DNA of 64,000 nt from JANSWY01 sp965243755 (GTDB lineage Bacteria; Bacteroidota; Bacteroidia; Cytophagales; Cyclobacteriaceae), in the NCBI GenBank assembly GCA_965243755.1, contig CBDEVW010000003.1:1426001-1490000 (forward strand). Reading direction: 5' to 3'. Below, piece by piece: positions 1 to 8,891 of this stretch. The notes beneath the pieces were generated by a model. It had not been told where the DNA came from. It saw only the letters and a list, made by a program, of their open reading frames with translations, and did no database searches. Position 1 is the stretch's first letter, and each line of letters starts with the position of its first letter. A program made the translations under genes and the position numbers.

Positions 1-164
1 GTTTAGGTAATTAAAATTGATTTTACTGACCTAAAAGTACCTATACCCATCTATTCCGGGGATTGATAAATCTAACATTATACAAGGGAAATTTGCACAA
101 ATGGCATTTAGACAGGGTTTTTATGGCGAAATTTGAAATATTACCAATAAATCTACAGGCCGGT

Positions 165-196
165 AAAAAGATCGGGCACACCGCAATGGCATGCCC
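165..196 (-). terminator. Rho-independent terminator ending the mannan locus
   Basis: On the minus strand GGGCATGCC and GGTGTGCCC form a 9-base stem (two G-T wobbles) around a 5-base loop, followed by GATCTTTTT. It lies about 50 bases after the stop codon of the last GH5 gene, so it is the expected end of the mannan operon. The rest of the first 160 bases shows no gene. Confidence 0.7.
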
Positions 197-244
197 AACT
201 TAACTTACCCCTTCAATTTTCTACAAAAGACCTGCAGCAATCGC

Positions 245-1528
245 TTATCTCATGGACCTGATACTATCACTGGCCTGACGAATGATTTCATGTGTCGATG
301 TATCGATGGAATAGACAGAGTACCATCCCTGTTTTTCGTGTGGAGGATCACCGGTATAATCATCTCCCGGCCGCCACATTCCTCCTGGTATTCCTGGTTG
401 TGCATCACCCGACCATGACCAGAAGTTACAGCCCATAATTCTTCCATTTTCCTGAATATTTCTAATTACAAAATCAAAAACATATTGAAAATAGCGATTA
501 CGATAAGTTACAGAAGCCTGACTTTCGAACAATCCGGAATCTCTGGAAACCCCAAATTCTTCTACTACAATCGGTTTATTCAGCTGATTTGCCTTTTCGA
601 GTTGGTCTTCCAAATATTGCTCGCTCTTTTTCACAGCTTCTTCAAATGTCTCCGGTTTATTGGGATCAAACCAACTCCAGTTTTGAATCCACAGGTGAAC
701 CGTCGCATAGTCCACACTTTCAAATTGATTGTCTAAATAAAGGTCAACCCCTGAGTAATCGGTTCCGGTATTGCCTTCTGCGCCAACACATACCAGGTGA
801 TTTTCATCCAGATTTTGAATATACGCTGAGGTTTGTGCAATCCATCTTCTGTAAGCCTCCTGTTTGTAGTACCCTCTGGGTTCATTACACAATTGCCAGG
901 CCATGATGGTAGGATCTTTGATGTATTTTTTGCCATTGATCGCGTTTTTTCTTTGGGTCAGCACTTTTAAATGGTCCAGAAAATATTGTTGTGCCACTGA
1001 ATCCTCGAAAAACTGAAGGCTGTAATCAATGAACCCTTCCCATGAACCACCCCCTTCTATGTCTGGCAACTCAACTGACCTATTTTGGGCCCATGAAACA
1101 TACTGCGGCATGCCCCCGCTCCACATCCAGAAGTTGTTGAGCACTACAACTGCTTTCATTTTACGTTTGCGCATTTCGTTGAGCAGGTAATCCAGACCCT
1201 CAAACACCTGTTCGTTGTATTTACCTGGAGCTTCCAGCAATGTCGGGACAATCTGGTATTTACCATGGCCTTCGGAAGATCCCAGGACCCTCAAATTAGT
1301 TACACCCAGCGCTTTTAATTGATCAAGCTCTTTTTTTAATTGTTCCCTGTCGCCATATGGACCGGGCATTCCCAAATACATGCCTTGCCAAAAATTTGCT
1401 CCCATAAACCGGTAAGGCTTATTCTTTAATACAAATTCTCCTTCCTCAATCTTTACAAATTTCTTTGCCTGGCCGAAACAACTTAACGCGACCGCTCCAA
1501 AAGCAATTATCAATAATATTTTATTCAT
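245..1528 (-). CDS. GH5 family endo-beta-1,4-mannanase (GH5_7-like), exported
   Basis: Predicted glycoside hydrolase family 5 enzyme of 427 residues that cuts beta-1,4-mannan or manno-oligosaccharides with retention. Residues 1-20 are a signal peptide ending in CFGQ. The catalytic barrel fills the rest. The acid/base is Glu216 in the NEPR motif and the nucleophile is Glu324 in the EEFG motif; His278 lies in the VHLW strand. These motifs are typical of GH5_7 mannanases. There is no carbohydrate-binding module and no type IX sorting domain, so a periplasmic or outer-membrane location is likely. It is the last gene of the locus and has its own upstream copy of the putative HTCS operator, so it may be transcribed separately as well as by read-through. 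The substrate is inferred from the neighbours and the GH5_7-like motifs. Confidence 0.88.
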   Translation of the reverse strand: MNKILLIIAFGAVALSCFGQAKKFVKIEEGEFVLKNKPYRFMGANFWQGMYLGMPGPYGDREQLKKELDQLKALGVTNLRVLGSSEGHGKYQIVPTLLEAPGKYNEQVFEGLDYLLNEMRKRKMKAVVVLNNFWMWSGGMPQYVSWAQNRSVELPDIEGGGSWEGFIDYSLQFFEDSVAQQYFLDHLKVLTQRKNAINGKKYIKDPTIMAWQLCNEPRGYYKQEAYRRWIAQTSAYIQNLDENHLVCVGAEGNTGTDYSGVDLYLDNQFESVDYATVHLWIQNWSWFDPNKPETFEEAVKKSEQYLEDQLEKANQLNKPIVVEEFGVSRDSGLFESQASVTYRNRYFQYVFDFVIRNIQENGRIMGCNFWSWSGDAQPGIPGGMWRPGDDYTGDPPHEKQGWYSVYSIDTSTHEIIRQASDSIRSMR

Positions 1529-1580
1529 GATCTGAAATGGTTTTCAAATCACTAAATTCCAAAAGACCGCCATGAAACCC

Positions 1581-1617
1581 GGGGGGTAAATATCACATTG
1601 ATGGGGGTGTAATTTCC
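1581..1617 (-). promoter_or_regulatory. Putative HTCS operator (direct repeat) upstream of GH5
   Basis: The 94-base gap between the HTCS gene and the last GH5 gene contains GGGGGGTAAATATCACATT and then GGGGGTGTAATTTCC, with AAAT/TAAT cores 22 bases apart. A matching repeat with the same 22-base period lies upstream of the susC unit, in the same orientation relative to the genes. AraC-type DNA-binding domains of HTCS proteins bind direct repeats about two helical turns apart, so this is a likely binding site. Confidence 0.55.
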
Positions 1618-1622
1618 TGATG

Positions 1623-4600
1623 CTATTCTTTTGTGGCCTCCTCCTCAAAATTTTCCTCCTGATTATAGTCGGATGGATTGCAGCCAAATTGTTTTTTGAA
1701 GCTTTTTCGGAAATACTGCAGGTCACTAAAACCAACCTGATAAGTTACTTCAGCTATTGTCAATTCATTTTGTGCAATCAGCTGAGCTGCACGTTTCAAG
1801 CGAATGGATCGAATGAATTCGTTGGCGGACATTCCTGTCATTGCCTTGAGTTTGCGATACAATTGCATTCTGCTAAAACCTACATCATTACCAAGGTCTT
1901 CAACACCATATTCAGAATTGGACATATTTTTTTCGATGCTTTCCAATGCCTTCCTGATAAATGTCTCGTCTGAAGAGGTAAGGGTGACCTGGGTAGGTTC
2001 CAGTGTGAGTTGATCCTGTCGGGCAAAGAGTTTCCTCAACTTCTTCCGGCTGTTAATCAAATTGATTGTGCGAACTTTCAACAGATTGGCATTGAATGGC
2101 TTGGTAATGTAATCGTCCGCTTCATTTTCAAAACCTTCTGATCGATAAATGAAAGAAGTCCTGGCGGTAAGCATAATGACAGGAATGTGGGATGTCTTCT
2201 CATTGTTTTTGAGTTCCCGGCACAAAGAGATGCCATCCATAACAGGCATCATTACATCACTAATGATAATGTCCGGTATTTCTTCAAGGGCCAACTCCAG
2301 CCCTTCCTGCCCGTTTTTCGCCTCGAATACGGCAAACTCACCAATAAATATGGATTTGATAAAGGCCAGAACATCCGGGTTATCCTCCACCACCAGAATC
2401 CTGTCCAATTCGGTGAGGTCTTTGTCGAGTACTTCGGGTGCTGCACCAGAAAACTCATCTGAATCAATTATTGCATACTGGTTAATGGCTTCACTATCCT
2501 GAAAGTTCTCAATGATCTCCTCTGGTTTGTAATGATCACTTCCCTTCGGTATATCGATGGTAAATCGGGTGAATTTATTGAGTTCACTTTCGACAGCAAT
2601 TGTACCATGATGGAGCTCTACCAGGTTTTTGGTAAGCGCCAGTCCAATTCCCGTCCCGGTATCGTAATGGAGGTTTCCTTCCTGTGTATAAAACCTGTCG
2701 AAAATTTTCTCAGCATACTGAGGACTAATCCCCTCACCAGTATCCTCAACCATGATGAGCACATTATCTTTTTTCTCAAATACTTTTAGCTGAATGGTTC
2801 CTCCTTCTGGAGTATGTTTAAAGGCATTTGATAAAAGGTTGAATAGGACCTTCTCAAAATGATCCCGGTCGTACCACAGGTTGATCACATTAGAAGAGGT
2901 ATGCAGTTGCAGGTCTATTTTTTTCTCATTGGCCAATGCGACAAATGCCAGTTTCACTTCCTTAATGAATTTCACAAAATTCCCCTCAGCCACCTGAACA
3001 CTTAGGTTTCCAGATTCAGCTTTTCTGAAATCCAAAAGTTGATTGATCAGTCGTAGGAGCCGGTGGGTATTTTTATCAATAATACTGAGCTGCTGCCTGA
3101 TGTATTTATCCCCTTCAAAGTGCTTCATCACCTGCTGTAGTGGTCCAAGGATTAATGTAAGCGGTGTTCGGAATTCATGGGAAATGTTGGTAAAGAACTC
3201 CAGTTTGGCCCGATTGTGTTTTTCCATGGCTTCCTTTTCCATCTCTGCAAACAGCAGACTATTGGTGTAGTTTGTCCGCATTATGATCAGCCTTCTAAAC
3301 AATAGTAACAATACAAACGCCAGGATCGCATATCCGAAATACGCATAGTAGGTTCTCCACCATGGAGGCAAAATGGTGATTTGCAAACTCACCGGCTCCT
3401 CATTCCATACGCCATCATTATTAGAGGCTTTCAGAAGAAATGTGTAGTTACCATCCGGAACATTGGTATAATTACAAAATCTCTGACTGGCATCTGTGTA
3501 TTGCCAGTCCGCATCAAACCCCTCCAGCTTGTAGGCGTACCGGTTCTTTTGAGGAGCTGCATAGTGATTTGCTGTGAAATTGATCTTAATAGAATTCTGA
3601 TCGTGCCTGAGGATTATGGCCTGTGTTTTGTGAATGGGTTGTGACAGGATTTCGTTTCCGTCATAAGTTTCTCCGGGCCTAATGGTCTGATCAAAAATGG
3701 CAATGTCCAAAATGGTTGTTTTGGGAATGTGAGGATTCAAAATAAGATCTCTTGGGTTAATGACATTGAATCCATTCGAACCTGGAAAGTACAGGTTTCC
3801 ATTTTCGTCTTCATGCACATTATCATTGTAAAAAAAACCTCCCTGTACCCTATCTTCCTCATCAAAATGACTAATAATCTCCAGGCCGCTGGGAGTAGGG
3901 CGTGCCACGGTAAGGCCTTTCCAGTGACCGATCCACAAATTACCGATGATATCCAACTTTAAAGAAATGGTTTCATTTGACCTTAGTCCCTGCGCCTTCT
4001 TAAATACTTTGAATTTCCTGGTAGTCAAATCAAATAGGTTGAGCCCGTCTTCGGTACCCACCCAAAGTTGATTGCTGTTGGCCATTTCTATGTTGGTGAT
4101 AAAGTTGTTACTTAACGAAGAACTATCCTGACTGGTAACAAACTGCTCAAAACTCACCACGCTGTTTTCATGAAATACCACTTTGTATAACCCGCTACCC
4201 CTTGAACCAACCCATAACACTCCATCTTCATCCTCATACAGTTCCACTATGGGTGCTTGCAGGAATCTGTCAGTGGTATACTGAAATACCTGTCCATCAG
4301 CAGTGATTTTATTTAGTCCTCCACTCCAAGTTCCAATCCAAACACCATCCGTCCCTGGTGCCATTGACATGATGTATTCATCCGATATTCCAGTTGGTGT
4401 CTCACCATACATTTTATACCTCCTGATGGTACCGTTCAGGTTTTGTGAATGATATGGATCAAAAACAATGGCACCTGTTCCGGCAGTACCCAGCCAGATG
4501 TTTCCATCATTATCCATGATCATTTTTTGAATAAAGTCTGCAAAATCGTTTGCTCCCGCTACTTGAAACTTGCTGAAGGATTTGGATGCTGTATGGAACC

Positions 4601-5783
4601 TGAACACACCACTACCAAGCGTGCTGATCCAAAGATACTGACTGTCCCCAGCCATGCCCGTAAGAATACTCCTTCCCTGATCGAATTCCTGATTGCGATA
4701 AAGCAGGAAATTCTTGTCGAAGGTATCGTACTTATTGAGCCCCTTCTTGGTGCCGGCCCAGAGGACGTCAGATTGATCAAGGTACAGGTACTTTATGGTG
4801 CTATGACTAAGGTTTACCCGTGGGTTACTGTTTCGGTATGACTTCACAAATTCTCTTTTACGGATATCAAATAGGCTCAGTCCCACTTCTGATCCAATGA
4901 GGATAAATGGGTTATCTCCTTTTACAATATGTAATGTTCTGAAGAAGCTAAAACTCTGTGGCTGACCCTGATATTCATAATTGTGGTATTGTTCTCCATC
5001 CCACATTTTGAGCCCTTTTTGAGAGGCGACAAAGATGAGTTCCCTGCCATCCAGGTTGATGCTTTCAATTTCATAAGTATAGTTATGGAGGTTTTCAAAT
5101 TGAGGTTCGGGCTCATATAAGATAGGCCTTATTTTTACCCTGGCCTCCGTTACATCCAGTTGATTGATCCCTATTTCTGTACAAACCCATACATTCCCAT
5201 CAGGCGCCTGATATATGGATCGAATGAAATTATCTGATAGACCATGCTCGGTAGTATAGAGATTGAAATTTTCACTTTCGGATTCCAGGTAATTCAGCCC
5301 TTTTTCCGTTCCGACCCATACATTGTTGAAGCTATCTATGGCAACACTCCAGACATTGTTATTGGAAAGCGAATTAGGGTCGTTGGCGTCATGACGGAAT
5401 TGCCTGAACTCCTCGCTATACTTATCAAACTTAAATAAACCGCCAATCCTGGTACCAATCCAGAGGTATCCTGACTGATCTTCGGCAATGGAAGTGATTT
5501 TGTGGCTGCCTATGGTATTAGGATCACTCCCGTTGTGGGTATAAATTTTGGTTTCGTACCCGTTGTACCTAATCAAGCCGGACCAGGTACCAATCCATAA
5601 AAATCCGTCCTTATCCTGATGAATACAATTGATGGCCCTCTGATTCAGACCGAGTTCCTGGGGTAACTGATCAAAGATGATCGTTTTGTTGAGTAAGCTT
5701 TGAGGTTGTGAAAATCCTGAGAAACTCACCGCCACAAGAAAAGCCAATTGCAGAATTTGAAAATTAAGTTGTTTCATCACCAT
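1623..5783 (-). CDS. Hybrid two-component system regulator (HTCS) of the mannan locus
   Basis: One-protein sensor, kinase and transcription factor of 1386 residues. Residues 1-26 are a signal peptide. About 45-720 are two-component regulator propeller repeats (recurring WIGT, WVGT and LWIG strands), followed by a Y_Y_Y domain (about 728-804) and one membrane helix (about 808-829). The cytoplasmic part has a HisKA domain with His869 (ISHEFRTP), an HATPase domain with GTGIGLAL, a receiver domain with Asp1176 (IIISDVMMP), and a C-terminal AraC-type double helix-turn-helix (about 1285-1375). This is the full classical HTCS layout; the periplasmic propellers of this family bind oligosaccharides directly. 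It sits inside the operon it probably controls, between the epimerase and the last GH5. The ligand, probably a manno-oligosaccharide, is inferred from context. Confidence 0.95.
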   Translation of the reverse strand: MVMKQLNFQILQLAFLVAVSFSGFSQPQSLLNKTIIFDQLPQELGLNQRAINCIHQDKDGFLWIGTWSGLIRYNGYETKIYTHNGSDPNTIGSHKITSIAEDQSGYLWIGTRIGGLFKFDKYSEEFRQFRHDANDPNSLSNNNVWSVAIDSFNNVWVGTEKGLNYLESESENFNLYTTEHGLSDNFIRSIYQAPDGNVWVCTEIGINQLDVTEARVKIRPILYEPEPQFENLHNYTYEIESINLDGRELIFVASQKGLKMWDGEQYHNYEYQGQPQSFSFFRTLHIVKGDNPFILIGSEVGLSLFDIRKREFVKSYRNSNPRVNLSHSTIKYLYLDQSDVLWAGTKKGLNKYDTFDKNFLLYRNQEFDQGRSILTGMAGDSQYLWISTLGSGVFRFHTASKSFSKFQVAGANDFADFIQKMIMDNDGNIWLGTAGTGAIVFDPYHSQNLNGTIRRYKMYGETPTGISDEYIMSMAPGTDGVWIGTWSGGLNKITADGQVFQYTTDRFLQAPIVELYEDEDGVLWVGSRGSGLYKVVFHENSVVSFEQFVTSQDSSSLSNNFITNIEMANSNQLWVGTEDGLNLFDLTTRKFKVFKKAQGLRSNETISLKLDIIGNLWIGHWKGLTVARPTPSGLEIISHFDEEDRVQGGFFYNDNVHEDENGNLYFPGSNGFNVINPRDLILNPHIPKTTILDIAIFDQTIRPGETYDGNEILSQPIHKTQAIILRHDQNSIKINFTANHYAAPQKNRYAYKLEGFDADWQYTDASQRFCNYTNVPDGNYTFLLKASNNDGVWNEEPVSLQITILPPWWRTYYAYFGYAILAFVLLLLFRRLIIMRTNYTNSLLFAEMEKEAMEKHNRAKLEFFTNISHEFRTPLTLILGPLQQVMKHFEGDKYIRQQLSIIDKNTHRLLRLINQLLDFRKAESGNLSVQVAEGNFVKFIKEVKLAFVALANEKKIDLQLHTSSNVINLWYDRDHFEKVLFNLLSNAFKHTPEGGTIQLKVFEKKDNVLIMVEDTGEGISPQYAEKIFDRFYTQEGNLHYDTGTGIGLALTKNLVELHHGTIAVESELNKFTRFTIDIPKGSDHYKPEEIIENFQDSEAINQYAIIDSDEFSGAAPEVLDKDLTELDRILVVEDNPDVLAFIKSIFIGEFAVFEAKNGQEGLELALEEIPDIIISDVMMPVMDGISLCRELKNNEKTSHIPVIMLTARTSFIYRSEGFENEADDYITKPFNANLLKVRTINLINSRKKLRKLFARQDQLTLEPTQVTLTSSDETFIRKALESIEKNMSNSEYGVEDLGNDVGFSRMQLYRKLKAMTGMSANEFIRSIRLKRAAQLIAQNELTIAEVTYQVGFSDLQYFRKSFKKQFGCNPSDYNQEENFEEEATKE

Positions 5784-5832
5784 AGCCCAATTCAGAAATT
5801 AATCATTATGATGATCACATGCAATCATTTCA

Positions 5833-7041
5833 CTAATGATTTGAACCTGTCCGCTTCATTCTCACAATCATTTCCATCATCGCTCTTCCATTGTGATATG
5901 GACATTTCCATGGTCCCGCCTTGTCTTCCTGCAGGTCAACCACGCCATTCCGGTTGACTTTCCAGTGCCACTCTCCATTAGCGTCAATCAGGTGATTTTT
6001 GGTAAACTCCCAGGTTTTTTCCATCTGATTGACGTATTTATCTTCACCTGTTAGCTCCCAGGCATTGGTCAAACCCACTAATGCTTCTGCCTGAGGCCAC
6101 CAGTGTTTGTCAGTATCAAAAATAATACTCCCACGAGCCTCGTTCATGAGCCCACCATCCGAATCAAATCCCGGCATGGTAGCTTCCACCATTTTTATGG
6201 CGGTATCTTTAATGGTCGTCATCAAACTTTCATCTCCCACTACCTCTGCAGCTTCATACATCAGCCAGCTTGCTTCAATGTCATGACCAAAGGATATCTC
6301 ATCTGATAGCAACTTCCATTCGTCATCAAAAAACAGGTGTAAATGTCCATTGCTTAGGAATCTGGACATCATTAGTTGCAACAAGTTGATCAGTTGCTCA
6401 CGCAGATAATCTGACTTCCACACCCGGTAAAGATTGGTATATCCCTCCAGAATATGCAGATGAGTGTTCATGGTCTTGCTGGCATTCAAATCTTTTTCAC
6501 TCAACCTTACGTCCTCCAGCGGACTCCAGTCCTTGGCAAGTGCTTCTATGTACCCATTGTGCTGACTGTCAAAGGCATTTGTTTCTATCAGATGAAACAG
6601 TCGCTTTGCCAACTCAAGACTTCTGGCATCCTGATTTACCTGGTAATATTCGCTCAATGCATAGATACCAAATGACTGTGCGTAAACCTGTTTTTTGGAA
6701 TTCACAGGTAACCCGGTATGATCAAGCATCCAATGGAGGCCACCATGCTCTTTATCTTCAAATTGTGAAGTCAGGTAACCAAACGCCCAGTCGGCCATCT
6801 CTTTATAGGCAGCCCGGTCCGTAAGTCGGTAGGCCGCACTGAAAGTCCATAAGATCCTGGTGTTTAGAATGACACTTTTATGAAACCGGGGATATAACTG
6901 GTCCCGTCCATCAATTCGTCCATAAAATCCTCCATGTTCATGGTCAACCATTCTGGTCATCCAATAGTGTAGGATATTTTCCTCCAGCACCTGATGGAGC
7001 TCATCGGTTGATATTCCGGTATTTAATGCCATAGTTTTCAT
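5833..7041 (-). CDS. Mannobiose (cellobiose) 2-epimerase, AGE superfamily
   Basis: Cytoplasmic (alpha/alpha)6-barrel epimerase of 402 residues, the usual length for cellobiose/mannobiose 2-epimerases, without a signal peptide. It should convert beta-1,4-mannobiose to 4-O-beta-mannosyl-glucose. Candidate catalytic histidines are His194/His196 (NTHLHILEG), His253 (FGHDIEASWL) and His383 (CPYHNGRAMME), matching the three-histidine arrangement known for the family. It starts 4 bases after the GH5 stop. Its product is the substrate of the GH130_1 phosphorylase in the same operon, which is the known mannan route of Bacteroides fragilis and Rhodothermus. The family assignment is firm; mannobiose rather than cellobiose is inferred from that pairing. 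Confidence 0.9.
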   Translation of the reverse strand: MKTMALNTGISTDELHQVLEENILHYWMTRMVDHEHGGFYGRIDGRDQLYPRFHKSVILNTRILWTFSAAYRLTDRAAYKEMADWAFGYLTSQFEDKEHGGLHWMLDHTGLPVNSKKQVYAQSFGIYALSEYYQVNQDARSLELAKRLFHLIETNAFDSQHNGYIEALAKDWSPLEDVRLSEKDLNASKTMNTHLHILEGYTNLYRVWKSDYLREQLINLLQLMMSRFLSNGHLHLFFDDEWKLLSDEISFGHDIEASWLMYEAAEVVGDESLMTTIKDTAIKMVEATMPGFDSDGGLMNEARGSIIFDTDKHWWPQAEALVGLTNAWELTGEDKYVNQMEKTWEFTKNHLIDANGEWHWKVNRNGVVDLQEDKAGPWKCPYHNGRAMMEMIVRMKRTGSNH

Positions 7042-7045
7042 ACGA

Positions 7046-8884
7046 TCACTGGTAATAAATCTCTACCCTTGCTATCTGCACTTTGTTTTTGAATCTTATC
7101 TTCACAAATTGAATGTCAGCCCTGTCATTGTGATGATATAGTTTAGGCGCTGCATAATCATAATTCTTTTCATCATTCAGAAATACGGTGGGATGAACAT
7201 TTAATTGCGTCCATTTTTCACCATCCTTCGAGCCAAAAAACTCCAGGAAGTGCCAGTGGTCATTGAATTCGAATGCGTAAACCTTGAAAGAATCAAATTG
7301 GCCCGGCACCCGATAGATCATTTCAGCTCCATAGTTGCCTTCCATTCTTGAATCAATTTCCTTGAAAGTCCGGTCATTTCCCGTCACAGGATTAACGTTG
7401 TGCATGTCCATGACCACTCCGTAGTTTTCCATATTGTCAATCACGGCCTGTTTTTCAACTTTAACTGGTCCAAATGCTTCAGAATATCCGGATACCCCTG
7501 CAGAATTTATGGCACAAACACGGTAAAAGTACTCTTTACCAATTTCTGCTGTTTGGTCCCCAAAATTGGCAAACCCCTGGATCCTAGCGTCACTAATATG
7601 GTACCCTACCAGTTGCCAAGCTTCTTCAGATGCCTCCCTTCGCTGTACGTTGTACCCTTCTGCACCAGCTACTCCCTGCCACCTAATGTCATTCACATCT
7701 GTAACTGGGAGCATGGTTGGGGCTCGGGGAACAGATACAGGTGGTGTAGAAACACCTTGAATTTTGAAGGCTTTATCCCTAAACATCCACAGCAGGTCCC
7801 TTTCGTCATACTTCTCACCTGAAGCAAATCCAGGCCAGTGATAGGCTTTGTAAATTCCCAATCCCAGTGGCTCAGAGTGCCAATAAAATCCACCATTCCT
7901 ATGATGGTATCGTATGCTCCATGAGAGCGCACCGCTGATTGTTTTGTTGGTGATTACTTTCTCCAATATACATTCCAGTCCGGAGGTACTCTCAAAACCA
8001 AATTCCCCGATGATGTATGGTTTTTCACCTTTGATCAGTTCAAGGTTTCTATCAATGTTTTTGATCATATCCAACGGGCTTCTTTCATAGTGATGTGAGG
8101 TAATGATATCTATGTTCTTATCTCTGATCGACTCCTTCATTACCGGTCGCCCATCGATGGCATAGTATCCATCCATGAGCAAATGATTCTTATCCAGTTT
8201 TTTAATGTGTGCCGCAATTTCTTTGGTCCATGAATAAGGTGATCCCAACTCATTTCCTGTTTCCCAGCATAAAATAGATTTGTCATCCTTGTATTTTACC
8301 CCGGTAATGGTGTTGGTTCTGTTGATGGTAAACTCAATCGTTTTCTTGAAATCTTCAATCAGTTGTTTGTCTGTCCAGAATTTGTTGGCAGATTTCCCTC
8401 TGAACGCCGCATAATTTGGACGGCCTCCCATCCACTCCCAATTATTGAGTAATGAAAAGATGATCCTGACCTGATATTCATTGGCCAGAGCCAGCATCAG
8501 GTCATTTACCTTAAAAGCCTCCTCACTGAATTGGCCAGGACCTTCTACAAAGGTGGGTGCGTCTTTTGGAAACTTTTCGTTCCTAACTGGTATGGTATAA
8601 ATTCTGATCACCTGACCACCCATTTCCTTTACCGTCTCAAAAGCATCACGCATTTCATATTCGGTGGGCAGGTCATAGGGATTTGTCACTTCAAAAGTCA
8701 GTTCATCCTCCACATAATTCAGGTTTGGGATGTTCCATGAAATGAACCTCAACGTATCTTTACCATCCATTAATGCTGCTCCATTTCTGGTCACAAAGTG
8801 CTCAAAACCCTGTGATTTCAATGTGTTGACAAACATTATCAGGAAAAGTATCAGTGTGATTTTTCTCATATTATATAATGCCAT
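7046..8884 (-). CDS. GH5-type glycosidase with fibronectin III and C-terminal beta-sandwich
   Basis: Exported multidomain enzyme of 612 residues. The signal peptide is the hydrophobic stretch ILFLIMFVNTLKSQ. A GH5-like barrel covers about residues 25-370, with acid/base Glu212 in ETGNELG and nucleophile Glu294 in IGEFGFE. NEL instead of NEP is less usual. A fibronectin III-like domain follows (about 375-470), then a discoidin-like beta-sandwich to the end that may bind carbohydrate. An earlier in-frame ATG at 8929 would overlap the transporter and put charged residues before the signal peptide, so the ATG seven bases after the transporter stop, or the next one at 8869, is preferred. A mannan or manno-oligosaccharide substrate is inferred from the locus; an exo-acting mannosidase is also possible. 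Confidence 0.8.
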   Translation of the reverse strand: MALYNMRKITLILFLIMFVNTLKSQGFEHFVTRNGAALMDGKDTLRFISWNIPNLNYVEDELTFEVTNPYDLPTEYEMRDAFETVKEMGGQVIRIYTIPVRNEKFPKDAPTFVEGPGQFSEEAFKVNDLMLALANEYQVRIIFSLLNNWEWMGGRPNYAAFRGKSANKFWTDKQLIEDFKKTIEFTINRTNTITGVKYKDDKSILCWETGNELGSPYSWTKEIAAHIKKLDKNHLLMDGYYAIDGRPVMKESIRDKNIDIITSHHYERSPLDMIKNIDRNLELIKGEKPYIIGEFGFESTSGLECILEKVITNKTISGALSWSIRYHHRNGGFYWHSEPLGLGIYKAYHWPGFASGEKYDERDLLWMFRDKAFKIQGVSTPPVSVPRAPTMLPVTDVNDIRWQGVAGAEGYNVQRREASEEAWQLVGYHISDARIQGFANFGDQTAEIGKEYFYRVCAINSAGVSGYSEAFGPVKVEKQAVIDNMENYGVVMDMHNVNPVTGNDRTFKEIDSRMEGNYGAEMIYRVPGQFDSFKVYAFEFNDHWHFLEFFGSKDGEKWTQLNVHPTVFLNDEKNYDYAAPKLYHHNDRADIQFVKIRFKNKVQIARVEIYYQ

Positions 8885-8891
8885 TAATAGT

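Noticed and set aside
4449..4841. Plus-strand frame of 130 codons opposite the HTCS gene.
   Set aside because: Antisense to the propeller repeats of the HTCS; no independent evidence.
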